Shown here: one piece after another, positions 48,596 through 60,500 of the stretch
Layout of the letters: every line of letters starts with the position of its first letter
Numbering within the stretch: position 1 is the first letter of the stretch
NCBI GenBank assembly: GCA_916610825.1
Contig: OU744453.1
Coordinates: forward strand, 18,998,241-19,062,240
Reading direction: 5' to 3'
DNA from: Haliclystus octoradiatus
Taxonomy: Eukaryota > Cnidaria > Staurozoa > Stauromedusae > Haliclystidae
DNA: 64,000 nt
The notes under the pieces: generated by a model
Told to the model about the DNA's origin: nothing
The model's input: only the letters and a program-made list of their open reading frames with translations
The model's database searches: none
Position numbers and translations under genes: made by a program

Positions 48596-51500
48596 TCATA
48601 TTGCTTCCCCATCATCATCTGCAAGTTCTTTATAAATATGAGCGTCTTTTTCATTACCATCTCTGTAGCCATGATCTAAAAGGGTTGATTTATGTGTTGG
48701 TGGCATATCAGGTGTTTCTTCATCACCATGGCGATTAGGATGACGGTGATGATGATGATGATGTTCGAATGGATCTCTATTACCTTTAGTACATTCACAG
48801 CATAAATAATCATCATCATCATCATCATCATTATCTGAATCTGAATCTGATCGTTCTTCATCCGCATCAACTGTATGGTAATGGGGTGGACCAATGTCCC
48901 CTGGACGTGGTAGGGTGTAACCTACTTGTGCTTCTATTAACTTTGAACCTGGGGCTAATGTCGCTGTCGGTGGCATGTATATTTGTTCATCATTATCATT
49001 TGTGGCTTTGTTATTATCTGGATGTAGTGATTGGTAGGGACCACTAAGTTTACGATGAGATCCTTGTTGTGACTTAGGAGATGAAGACATACTATTGTTT
49101 AACTGTGTAAAACTTTCATCTGAAAGATCGTTTCGTTTAGGAGAGGCAGGCATTAGTTTATTCAAGGGGAAATAGCCTGCTCCTTCAAAGGGGATTCCTG
49201 TGACCACCTCGTCATTGATAGCAGCATACTCTTGTACAGGTATACCCCTAATGGGGGTTGGGGGTGAATCGAATACTGATCGTGGAGAAGGACAGGGAAT
49301 TCCGTTGTCGCTTGGATTACGCCGAGGAGTTGTGCTTGAAAGAATAGGGCGCTTGCTTGTTGGAGGTGGGGGAGGCTCATCTGGGGATTGGTAAAGATTT
49401 GATGGGCTTGTTGTATGTACAGCAGCTGTGCCTTGTGGTTTCCAAGTTATATCTGGAGCTGTGTAATGGGACTGTAGAGAAAAGATAGAATCATAGGAAT
49501 GCGATAGAGTTAATCAAATCATCCTGTAACTTAGTTGATTTCAAGTGATTCATTAACATGCAATGATGGTATGGTGGCAATGTAAATCATTTTTTAAACT
49601 ATTCCAGTTATACAATGATCAATTACATACATAGAAAGACCAATTTTGAAATCAGGGTTATTAACTTGTTGGAAATTTCACCGAATCCTTCTTTAAAATG
49701 CAAAATAATCTATAATCAAAAACTATCTACTATATAGTATTGATAAAACTTGAATAGTAAACTAGATGTTGACTAGGTTACTATAGGTATCGGAACTGTA
49801 ACAGTCCAGAGTAAATTACGAATTTCTATCCTCGATGGATCTTATTGAATGTGTGACGGTAGAAAAACGGTTTCTAGTTATTAGAGCGCGTTTGTTATCT
49901 GCCAGCAGCAGATGTCTTAGCTAAATACCTTGTTACTTTGTGTGTCATCTGCGCTCCATTGTTTGCCATGAACACCGCTTTGAGAATTCATACCTCGAAA
50001 ATTACCTAAATTAGAAAATGAACGAATTTTACTCCATTATCATCATGATATATCCGATCAATGATGTAAAGCTCAATCGGATCACGATCAAGATTAAAAT
50101 CAATCATCTAACTGTTGGGATGCTCTAAACTCACTCACCGTTCCCATTACGGATTCCTGTGTCTGATCGTCCAGCCTCATCATTCATTGAGCCCTGTATA
50201 CAATCGATATCGAGGTTAATATAGAAAATATCAAAATGTAGACCAGGATACATAAATCCGAATTAAATCAAGCTATATAAATTCAGACCATTCAGCAGAC
50301 CTTTACAGAATAGGACAGTTACAGAATGAGACCACGTCAGTCAGACTTCAACAGAGACTATATGTATACTGTAGCTCCGACTAAGTTTCTGATGTGGATC
50401 TAAGATTGTAATGGGCTTGTAGTTCACACATTGGAACACACCCTAACGTCAAGGAATCACTTCAAAGGACTGATATAAGGACATCGAAGGACTGCATAAT
50501 GCGGAACCTGCATTAGAAAAAGTCAGCCCGCAGTTTTCGAGAAGGTTGATCCTCTAGGCATCGAAATGGCCTAAAGTTTGTTCAAATCTATCTTATATAG
50601 GATCAACTATTAAAACTATTGATTACTCCTAGATGAATCTTCGATTCTTTCAAGACATGTTTATACTCTAACCAAGTTTACATTTTGATAGCGAGTCTGC
50701 GCGCAGGCTAGTTATACTCCAAAATCTGCAAATGGGTAATCCTTCCAGGCTATAGAGGTGCAATGATCCTTATTAATTGAAAATGCTCTGAATTCAACAA
50801 CAGAAATTCTTGCAATTAAAATGTTTTGAAAATAAGATCTGCAATGCTGTTGGCTGATTACCCTAAAAATGAAAAAAAAAAAACATAATAACACAACATC
50901 ATTCAAAGGTCCGGCCTCAGCGATGAGCACCGCTGTGTTAAAGCTCCTCAGCGATGAGCATCGATGAGCATGGCTGTGGTAAAGTTCTTACTTTTGTTTG
51001 AGCCTCCTCCACAGTAAGAAGAGTACAACGAGACAGAATATCACCAACGTTACAACCAATCCAACAATCACATATATCATTGAGCTTGCACCTTGTAAAG
51101 TGCCACCTCGTTTGACAATTGAACTAATCTGATATATTAAAATATTAACAAAAATGACAACGCTTTTCTCTCCGTGATAAAATGAAATTTTTCTTGCATT
51201 TAGATTAATCATTCTCCACAAACCAGGGTGGGAGATAAGCTAGTAGCTTTTATCATCGGAGTGCCTGGTTAGTTGGTTAGTATTTTGTTTGGAGCGTTTG
51301 TGCGTTAACGGTCGGAGGACCTCCGTGACGCCAAAAATAGTGCTTCAGTCAGGGATTGAACCCATGAACCTGCGGGATGAACTGCGGGATGATATGTAAA
51401 TTAATTAATGTCACTGACGTACCAAGGGATCACATGAGACTCCATAAAATAGGCTAACAGGGGTGAATCGTGGTGCCACTTGAAAAGGGCGTAAATGCAT

Positions 51501-54500
51501 GACCCCGTAAAGGTCTAAAGAGATGCAGTATATATCCAGCATTGATGAAGAGTCAAACTCTTGCTGAATAATTAAAATGAAGTAAATTTTAAATATTTCA
51601 GTAAATTATAGAACTCAAAAATCGATCTTCATTTTCTAAGAATTTGATCCGCAATATTTCAGTGTAAAATATCATGCTATTCAATCTATTTCAGCGCATG
51701 TGCAGTATGATGCGATTTCTTTCATCAATGGATATCTACGTCGAATGATTCAAATGCTTACATTTTGAGTTGTAATGCTATCTATCGTTGGTGATGCAGT
51801 TGTCTGTGGAGTTGCAACTGTTGGAAATGGAACTGAATAAAATAAACATCATAATTAAAAGAAAAAAAACAGTTTTTTGATGAGCAAATAATATTGTATT
51901 ACTCTGAATATGACTGATACGACGATGATGATTTTCTAGAGTAAACTATTTTATATCTGATTTTTTGATTATGTTCAATTTTTGATGACAATTCATACGT
52001 TTATTATGACCTATAATCAATTGGCCCACAAGATTGAGTCTATTGGGGATTATTAGTTGGCGGGATCTTTTACCCTATACAAGTTGTTTTATTGTGGGCT
52101 ATGGAGCTATGTCTTTTAAAGTCTCCAACGCTTCATTTAGGGAATGGTTACCTCTGTACAGTAGCCATCTGTACACGGTGACCCCGGGCCGGGGGGTAAC
52201 TTCCATTGCGCTTCAACGGGGTCGTTCAAAGGGAACTTTGGCAGAATGACCATAAACAATTTTCACATGATGAAAAAGATACCCCAAACATATTTTTATG
52301 AATGAGAGATTCAACCAAAAAAAGAATAAAGAAAAAAATTTCATATGCAAATTTCTTTTGCACCATGAAAAACTTGCAAAGACGTCAAAAGGATACCTCA
52401 AAAAAAAATTATGAATAAGCATACCCCAAAAAATTTTTATGGATGTTGTGAAAGGTACCCTTTAATATTTGAGCGTCCCCGTATACTCAAAGTATGGAAG
52501 TTACCCCCGGGACAGTGACCATAGTGTTCACCTTGGCAATGTTCCAATTAACATCAATCCAATGATACCGGTCTCTCAATATGTAGTGACCTCTTCAATG
52601 ATATCGTACAAACACCATTGCTCTATCGTCGATCAACTCTTTATATAAAAGCCACCTGTTTATATTGGTCATTTTATCTACATTTATAGATGGCCGTTGT
52701 AAACAGGTATCCTTACACCGTCTTACAAATCATAACCAAACGTATACCTATACGATTAATTACATTCTACAGAACGGTTTTCCGAGTGGTCTGATATTTT
52801 ATGTAATATAGAATATAGATATCACAATCAAATAACATACAGCTTCGTGTTCCTTGAATTCTGAACACAATACATCTTCTTTGCGTTCCATTGATAATGT
52901 TTAACATTATAATCCTTCCTTCAAATTCATCTCTTTTCGATGATATCTTATTAATATCAACCCACTGAAAATAACAATGTTGTAAAATCAGTTAAATTTA
53001 ATTCGATATCATCATTTCATCAAATTTTATTGCTATCCGACTTCTAATTGCAAATACCGCTAGATATATATTTTTTTTTTTATCATTTTTCCACGAACCG
53101 GGTAAGCTTACAGCTTTTTTTCACCGGGGTGGTTGGTTAATTTGTTAGTATTTTGAAGCTTGTGTGCGTTTAATAGCCGGATGCCCTTCCTGACGCCAAC
53201 CTATAATGCTTCGGACAGGGATTGAACCCAAGACCCTGCGGGCCGTGGTCCAACACCCTAGCCACTACACCAAGGCCGCATTATATAATTGGCTAATAAT
53301 GACTTCTGATGGCCCTTACAGACATACGAACTTAATGTGGGTGCCACTTAAAAATAAAGTATGTGAAGTATGCAAAAAGTTCATAAAAACCTGTAAATGC
53401 TGCCCAAAGAGTTCAAAAACTTGAAAATGCTACGAAAAAGTTATTCAAATTTCAAAGTTCCCTAGAAAGTCAAATAATGATAACCTAAAAGTTCCAAAAT
53501 CTGAAATTTTCTACCCCAAAAATATTTTTCTCAGCTTGAATACGGACCCCAAAAGTGGCACGTCCCCTTATGGCCAGGGTTCGATCGAAGGTTTAGCCTC
53601 TTTCTGGAATGCTTGAGGCGTTTTAGCAATTTCTTCTGCATCTTTTTGTTAAGTTGATATTTGACCAATAATTCATAAAAATATCAATTTTCTTCTAAAT
53701 TTTCTCTAACCTTCCGGAATCTAGAATTCTAGGATTCCCACTTTTGTCGGACCCTGCTTGTAGCCATGTATGGGAGTTACTCATTGGGAAATTAACTTGA
53801 GGAAGAACTATTCTCAGGAGAATTGTATACTGTACATCATATCATATTCCTGTTCTTCCTCATATCATTCGTGATATTGAGTTCGAATTGTAAGATCGAC
53901 TGTGTTTTCGAACCTAGTTTTACTATGGTGATTTGGCATCAAACTCTAAACCAATCACATTATTCGAATCATTTCTGTTATAATACAAATGTGATTATCT
54001 ACCTACCTCAATCGTTGTATATGTAACAGTTGAATTATCATTCAATGTCGCACTGACAATTTTAAAATCACGAAAATCAAGACCAGCACATGTGTGCCAG
54101 TTTGTGATTAAACCAGGCCTATAACACTTGACTCCTGCAATTTTTAAATCTAAACTTTGTAATGGTTGACCATTGGATGTAACTATTACATCAATTATTG
54201 GTTTGGTCGTTGAGACAACTGGTAGAAAATTATTTAAAGGATTTACACCACTTTTCAATGACAACTCACAGTTATGTCTACCAGCTGAAATAAATTAAAA
54301 AAAACAAGGACATTAATTCAAACTGAATCCCTTCAAGCTAAAACCTTAATGCCTTCCATGTAAGGTAGTAGTGGAACGTTTGTAAATTATAAAATTTATT
54401 CCATTGCAATCTACCAATCACATATAGAAGTAAATACTTATTTACATATCACGTGACCTGTCTATATAAGCCCGGGGGGAGGTAACTCAAGAAATTTCAG

Positions 54501-56343
54501 TGACGGGAGGGTGCCAATTTGAATTAAGAAATTTGCCCTCCAAAAATTTTGTTTTTCCAAAATTGATACCTCAAATATTTCATTAAGGCAAAAATGTAAA
54601 CCCCAAATACTTTTATATCGAAGCATATTTGAAATTGATTACAATTTCGTGGGTTAATTTACATCAACATTTTTTGCTCATTGAAAAAAAACGCCTCGAA
54701 TATTTTGAAAATCCTGAAATAGATACCTCAAAAATTTTCAAAGACCACGAAAATGTACCCTCTCAATAATCGGCACGTCCCCGTATAACAACCATTTGAA
54801 GTTACACCCCAGGTATAAGCTTAAATGTCCCCATTTATTTATTAATAGTAATCCTAGCAGTAGTCAGAATAGTATCATAGTTATATCGAGCAATCAAGAA
54901 GAAGTTAATAAATCACATATTCGCATTATTATATTTATCATTATTGATTCGATATATATTTATTATATATATCATTTATTATAACGTCACGAACACAAAA
55001 TACACTTCTACTCTCCGTTACGTAGTCTACCTTGATCAGGCAAAATCTTATTTTATCATAAATTTGTGTAATACTTGCAGGAGCTCCCTGAAACTTCGTC
55101 AACGTGTTTAAATGTATCCTATAAATGATATTACTGTATGAACAAATAGAGGGCGTGGTCAATAAATGAGCGATCTAGAAATTTCTTTATTGATGGCACT
55201 TGCCACGATTTGAAAAGACATTCTTCAGTTGCATATTTAAAACAAACGATACAAGCATATAGTCAGATGAAATTTAGAAGGAATCCCCGTCTATGAGTGT
55301 AATGCTGTAAACTATCTAATACGTGAACTGCAACAGTTCGATAATGGAACGTATCATATTCATGGGTAGAAAGCTAGATGTGTAATAGGGATTCAAATAT
55401 TCATACTCAAAATCCATGGTAAGTCTCTCCGCGGAGTTTAAAGCCTAAACTACTACCCAGTGATAAAAAGACTATTACTTTATTTTAGGCTATATTAATA
55501 TACTGCTTCAATTCTTGCTCATGTCGAGAGATACATTTACATCCATTGCTTGGTACCTCTCACAAAGTCAGATTTTAATTCCAAACCATGTACACCTTTA
55601 CAGCGGTATACTCATACAATATATATGGTACGCCCTTGATGTGTGGCTGTTGTACAATAGGAATTGTATACTATCCATAACCCAACAATCCTTAAAACGG
55701 TCTTGAGAAAGTTAATTTCCGCTTAATGTACCTTATATATACCGACTCTAAATTTTTCAACAAGAATTACTTGGGTTGACCTTGTAAACTCACAGTAAAG
55801 GGAAAACCCAATGAATTGTATTGAATTCAATAACTTGAATATTTATACCAGAATAAGATAACACAGCTAGAATTCCACTGATTGACTAAACTACGAATTC
55901 TACGAATACATGTAAATGCTGTCATGTTATTATTAACTTGTATGAGTACTGTATGCCGTCTTTGTAATAATTCTTAATTTTAAGAAGTAAAAAGCAACAA
56001 CATGTAATATATCCGGTATATTATTTCCTGAATATCTGATCGTCATACCTGTTGTAGGAACCGTTGGACTACATACTCCAGGATTCTTTCCATTATTTAA
56101 TAAATAATTAGTAAGTAAAAACACATTCTTTTGTCTACATCTACATTTTCGACAGCAGTCTGTGCAGCCATGAACTAATGATTCAGCATTCATTTGTTTA
56201 CAGTTCATACATGACAAATCATTTTTTATTTCATCGCCACTTAATACTCTTTGTACATATAAACTATTACAGTATACATCATCAAATAATAAGAATAATA
56301 ATAATATTAATATAAATGTATAAATTAATTGATTTGCCATCAT
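48596..56343 (-). CDS. gene A: type I membrane protein of unrecognised family (9 exons incl. putative 1-nt exon)
   Basis: Not recognised. Exons: 56049-56343, 54007-54284, 52841-52964, 51762-51832, 50992-51128, 50862 (single G, putative), 50139-50193, 49929-50005, 48596-49471; with the 1-nt exon the frame closes at 637 residues. Order: signal peptide (residues 1 to about 25, LIYTFILILLLFLLF core); Cys-rich module (CMNCKQ...HGCTDCCRKCRC); a probably folded region of about 130 residues (RHNCELSL to FRIQGTRS) with two N-glycosylation sites; Thr/Pro stalk (PTVATPQTTASPTID); membrane span (MIYVIVGLVVTLVIFCLVVL) then WRRLKQK. The tail is about 335 residues with PPPPPTSKRP (SH3/EVH1/WW-type ligand), RSVFDSPPTPIRGIP, RKLSGPYQSL, GYTLPRPGD, an acidic run, YLCCECTKGNRDP, a six-His run and IYKEL near the end. 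Tail tyrosines suggest phosphotyrosine signalling (inference). Gene B is its tandem paralogue. Confidence 0.85.
51214..51396 (-). repeat. tRNA-derived SINE, family 1 (copy 4)
   Basis: Minus-strand head GCAGGTTCATGGGTTCAATC with B box, block GGCGTCACGGAGG, tail AAAAGCTACTAGCTTA. Gene A intron, 86 bp upstream (transcription order) of the membrane-span exon. Confidence 0.75.
52112..52716. mobile_element. worn family P MITE split by a CCCGGG-ended MITE
   Basis: Left part ATGGTTACCTCTGTACAGTA, right part TTTATATAAAAGCCACCTGT to GTAAACAGGTATCC, both family P, separated by the element at 52182-52514. The flanks of the insertion read GTGAC on both sides, a possible 5-bp target duplication. Confidence 0.6.
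52182..52514. mobile_element. 330-bp MITE with CCCGGGGGTAACTTCCAT ends (family S, copy 1)
   Basis: Left end CCCCGGGCCGGGGGGTAACT, right end TATGGAAGTTACCCCCGGGA: inverted. The interior has repeated GATACCCCAAA/ATTTTTATG blocks. Gene A intron. Family S also includes 54470-54815 and the flank of the 60.6 kb minisatellite. Confidence 0.8.
53084..53280 (-). repeat. tRNA-derived SINE, family 1 (copy 5, best preserved)
   Basis: Minus-strand order: head GCGGCCTTGGTGTAGTGGCT (A box), GGGTTCAATCCC (B box), conserved block GGCGTCAGGAAGGGCATCC, ATTAAACGCACACAAGC, and tail AGCTTACCCGGTTCGTGG. About 197 bp; the reference copy for the family in this window. Confidence 0.85.
53324..53582. mobile_element. 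about 260-bp MITE related to family S
   Basis: Left GTGGGTGCCACTTAAAAAT, right CCCAAAAGTGGCACGTCCCC; the short inverted match GTGCCACTT/AAGTGGCAC and the ACCCCAAAAATATTTTT interior recall family S. Gene A intron. Confidence 0.5.
53565..53762. repeat. interspersed repeat ending in GTCGGACCCTGC
   Basis: Shared features with 4545-4735 and 63470-63540: an AGCCTYCNGGAAT block, AAAATATCAATTTTCTTCT and a terminal GTCNGACCCTG. The ends look inverted (CAGGGTTCGAT...CGGACCCTGC). Ancient and diverged. Confidence 0.45.
54470..54815. mobile_element. family S MITE (copy 2)
   Basis: Starts GCCCGGGGGGAGGTAACTC, ends TTTGAAGTTACACCCCAGG; interior GATACCTCAAATATTT blocks as in copy 1. Gene A intron 1. Confidence 0.7.
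55150..56048. other. gene A intron 1, no further exon recognised
   Basis: Between the signal-peptide exon and the second exon (54285-56048) I found only family S and AT-rich DNA. A short stretch near 55770 (CTTGGGTTGACCTTGTAAAC) recurs near 30680 inside the Ig-CAM, so it is repeat-derived. Confidence 0.5.
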
Positions 56344-57534
56344 TAGATAATAATTCCTGTTCTTGTTTTCATGACCTTTTAAAAATGTTTGATTTTTTTC
56401 TGGTATTTAATCTAGAATGTTACACCGTACCACGCCGATGCCTTTCTTTGGTATTGTATATTATCCCGTTGGAGAGGCTGTGTTAAATCGTCATGAAAGT
56501 AATGCGGTCTGTTTCATTTTTGCTTATGTGGGTTGTAACGCATTTTCTATTCCATACTAATAATAATGAAATTCAGGATATTTACACATAAGTGATATGT
56601 TTTAGATGTTAACATACATAAAAGGATATTTTCGTGGGTTGGTTGAAGGACATCCAAACATCCACTCAGGCTCTTAGATTCCACGCCAGGGTAATCGTAG
56701 CCTAGCTCCACAAGGCCCACTATTTCGCTCGCCCTATACGAAGTGGCCGCAGGTATAGTGAAGCACAGGGCCACGTGGCACGTCAGGTCTAGGGTACTTG
56801 GTGTCTTCGATGACTCGGCAAAAATGTTTTCGCTGAAATGAGATAATGGATATTATCTTGCTTTGTAGAGAAGGAGCTATACAGTTCCTGTACCCAACTG
56901 TTCAGAATCTTTCTGCTGATTCACCAGAGTACAGTAACAGTACTCTGTTTTGGATTTAAATTGAAGTTTGTTCGCATAATAGGACATCTATCAGATACAT
57001 ATAGTAGAAAATCAGAAATTAATTGACTCTTCAAGAAGCAGGCTAAAGAAGAACATGGTTTATATAAACTATATAAACCATGAGTAGAATGGAAGTAGTT
57101 TTAATTCATGTACATCATTATATAGAAACGAGCACACCTACAAAGTCACAGAATGTAATTATATAGAATTTTGAAACAAAAATGGTAGAGCGTCATGCAT
57201 TAAATTATTTACAAAACCCAAGAATAATCTATTACATGACAGTGTAACCCAATTTCCCGCTTTCCGAAGCCTCATTTCGAAACTGTATATATCTCTTAGA
57301 TGGTCACATCGTTGTTAGACAATTTCTGATGTTTTGAATTGTACTTAAGCGGGTTACACAGCATAATCTACAGTTACATACAAATTAACAATTCATTGTT
57401 GTACTAAATAATATCCAAAAATACAGCTTAGCGTAATTAGCATGGTATAATATATACAATTATCAATTTAGTGATTGTATTTTGACTCCAAGTCAGTTAA
57501 AAAATATTACATATTTGAATAGTATATAATTATA
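56344..57534. other. gene A upstream / gene B downstream region
   Basis: No exon recognised. It must hold the gene A promoter. A worn family Q MITE spans about 57240-57361 (CAGTGTAACCC to GGGTTACACAGC). A GC-richer patch at 56640-56790 has no recognised similarity. Confidence 0.5.
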
Positions 57535-60500
57535 TTAAGGTTCATTGACACAATGATACAATGGAGAGGATATACTAGCGAGGTTGTTCTCGGTTTCAGG
57601 TGCAATATCTCTGTAAATAGGAGCCTCTTTCGTAGATGTATGCTCAGCTTCTAATTCTCTGTAATCATGATTCGATGTTGATTTTTGTATAGGGGGCGGT
57701 GGGGGTAGGGGACTTGATTTTTTATCGTGATCATGATGGTGATGAGGATCGGAAGGATCTCTGTTACCATTTGTACACTCACAACATAAGTAATCGTCTT
57801 CATCGGCGTCACCATCCGATTCTGATGCTGGATTCTTAGGACGATTACTGACAGGCCGATATTGTGGCTGCGGCGTACTACCAGGTCGAGGTAGGGTGTA
57901 ACTTGATTTCGAGTCCTGTGTCGGTGAATCAGGAGATTTAACACCGTTAGCATTTGCGACTAATGATTGGTATGGTCCGCTAATCTTTCGATCGGAGTTT
58001 TGTCTTGTAATTGGGGATAATTTACCTGGATCATTAGTGGATCCTTTGAGTAAAGGAAAATAATGAAGTTGACCAGGGAGTACAGTAGGCTGGGGACTAA
58101 TGTTGTCTTTATCAACAGAGGCATAATCTACTTCAGGAATACCACGCAAAGGAGATGGCGGAGAATCAAATACAGGTCTACCACCAACCCCCGGTGTTAA
58201 TGGTGATGGACAGAATACACCGCTGTCGCTTGGATTACTTCGATGGGGGCTTGTAGTTGATAATGTTGGGCGTTTTGTAGCTGGTGGCGGTGGAGCATCA
58301 TCAAGGGTCTGGTAATGATTTGGAAGACTAGATCCAGTATGCGATGCACCGTTGGGTGGTTTCCAGGCAACATCAGGAGAAGCGTATTGTGCCTAAAATG
58401 AACAACATCTCAATTATAGATTTAGCCATTACCTATAACATAGTTATAGGAAAATAGGTTTGAAAACTAGTATTGAGCGTTGAAAAGTATACAAAACATA
58501 AAAAGAGGCCAAGACATTTAAGGGGTTCCGAGCGCTGTCTCCCGGACTTATCAAATGTACCCAAAAAGCTCGAAAATGATTCAAAGCGCAGTCCAAAATT
58601 GCTGTGAAAGTTAACCTTTAGAAAATATTTTCGCTGGACTAGATAAAAATTCGACATCCCAATAAAATCGCATAAAATTTACCTTTTCATGAGAACTACC
58701 TTTCCAACTTTTCATACCCATTCCTCCTTGACAATCGTCAACACTGCTTCGATAACCAAGATTACCTATAAAAAAATACAAATCAAATATTTCTGTTGTA
58801 GCACATTCAAAAATTGTTCCCTGCAAAGGATAGGGAATAAGAGCCAATGCGCACTTGCTTCCTGTCAAATATCGTGTATTATCCAATAATAATTACTAAA
58901 TCTCACAGTTTGAAATTGTTTGAAATTGTCTATCCTCAGCGAAACTACCCTGCTCTCAGAAATCGGAAACTTGGTAAAACTGGAGGGTCTGCTAGCTAAC
59001 CCGTAGGCAAAAGCTTTTACTAAATGGCAGGGAAATGTCTGGCTCCTCATTTTCATTACAAACTCGGCCTTGAAAGCGAGCCTAGAGTTCGACCAACACT
59101 TTAATTTTACGATACTTGTTTAATGAAAGATACGGAAAAAGATAGCAGCAATTTGTAATGCCTGGAACTATACGTCACGTCACATTTTCAGGTACTAATT
59201 ATTGCCAATACATAATATAAAATCACAGCAACGTGGCCTGCTACTTATAAACTTAATTTTGCACTTCGACGATAAACCCAATTCATGAGTTGTCGAACTT
59301 TTCATGAACAGTTCATGAACTACATAGCATTTCATGTCAATTTCTTATTAAAAGTTGACTAGTTCTTTGTCTCTTTGATATTTTAAGGTATAGTATATCT
59401 GTAGCAGTCTGAAATCTTATTTACGTCATTGTATAACCGATTCGCCTACTGAAGATATTCTATTTTAAAAACTATATTCATCAGTTGTATTGAACGCTGG
59501 TGTTTTGAGATAGAGGTTATGTTTCACTGGCGTTTGGCTAGCAAACTATCATGGAATTAATGATATACGTTTCACACGGGAAGAAATGGTAGACTAGTCA
59601 CCAAAAATATAAACGCGCAGCATATAGCTCGTGTTGATAGGCGAATCAAAATAAAATTGACAACAACAAAAGCAACAACATTGTCTGAAAGAGTAAGTAA
59701 ACCTGCAATCCTACATTCAAGAAATCAAAAACAAATTCAGAAGAAAATTGATATTTCTTTTTATCGGCCAATCTCCAACAAAGATCAATAAGGATATTAA
59801 TCAGATGCAATAATTACCTTTACTGTTTAGGTTTGCAAATTCATTACCTCTATTGTGATTAATTAACTCATTTTGCTGAAACGGATAAGATAGATTACAC
59901 ATTTTACATGCATTTTATAAAATTAAATCAGAAAATTACCAGTACTATATGGATCGTATTCTGCGCATAGAGTTACAGATGGGCAATGGGCGCCATGGTT
60001 ACCATTTAATTGGAAGGAATAACTATGCCTGCCCCACTTCATCAATTTTAGCCTACAAATGCTATTTGTTTGCATATTCTTTATGAACATATACTTCGGT
60101 AACTTGTTTCTAAACAGAGCCCAGATGTTCACTTGTGATAATAAAACTATGACAACAGCAAGATAAATTACGCTTGACATCTTCATTTACTAGATTTGAG
60201 ATGTACGTGTAACATTAGAGGATATTGTGACTTTCGGGTATTTATAAGACCCTAACTGCCATTTCCGGGGTGTCAAATCCATTGTGATTCGACGGGGTTG
60301 TTCAAATCATAGTCACTCGAATAAGAGTGACTCTGTTCAAATAGAATCTTGAAAGGATGACCATAGAAATGTTTAATATCACAAAAAACATACCCCAAAT
60401 AATATTTTTAAATTGGACATACACCGCTAAAGAATGATTAAAATGAAAATTTGATCAACAACAAAAAATGTGGTCAAAAACATAAGCGTAAAGTAAAACT

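Noticed and set aside
48676-48894. Met-rich minus-strand frame, and a similar shadow at 57651-57953
   Set aside because: Overlapping out-of-frame readings of the gene A and gene B tail exons.
50712-50930. Minus-strand frame beginning with the AG-G-GTAA motif of gene A as a longer intermediate exon
   Set aside because: It could supply 1 mod 3 bases only with a poor donor before its stop, and gene B has no equivalent: its frame stops after about a dozen codons. The one-base exon fits both genes.
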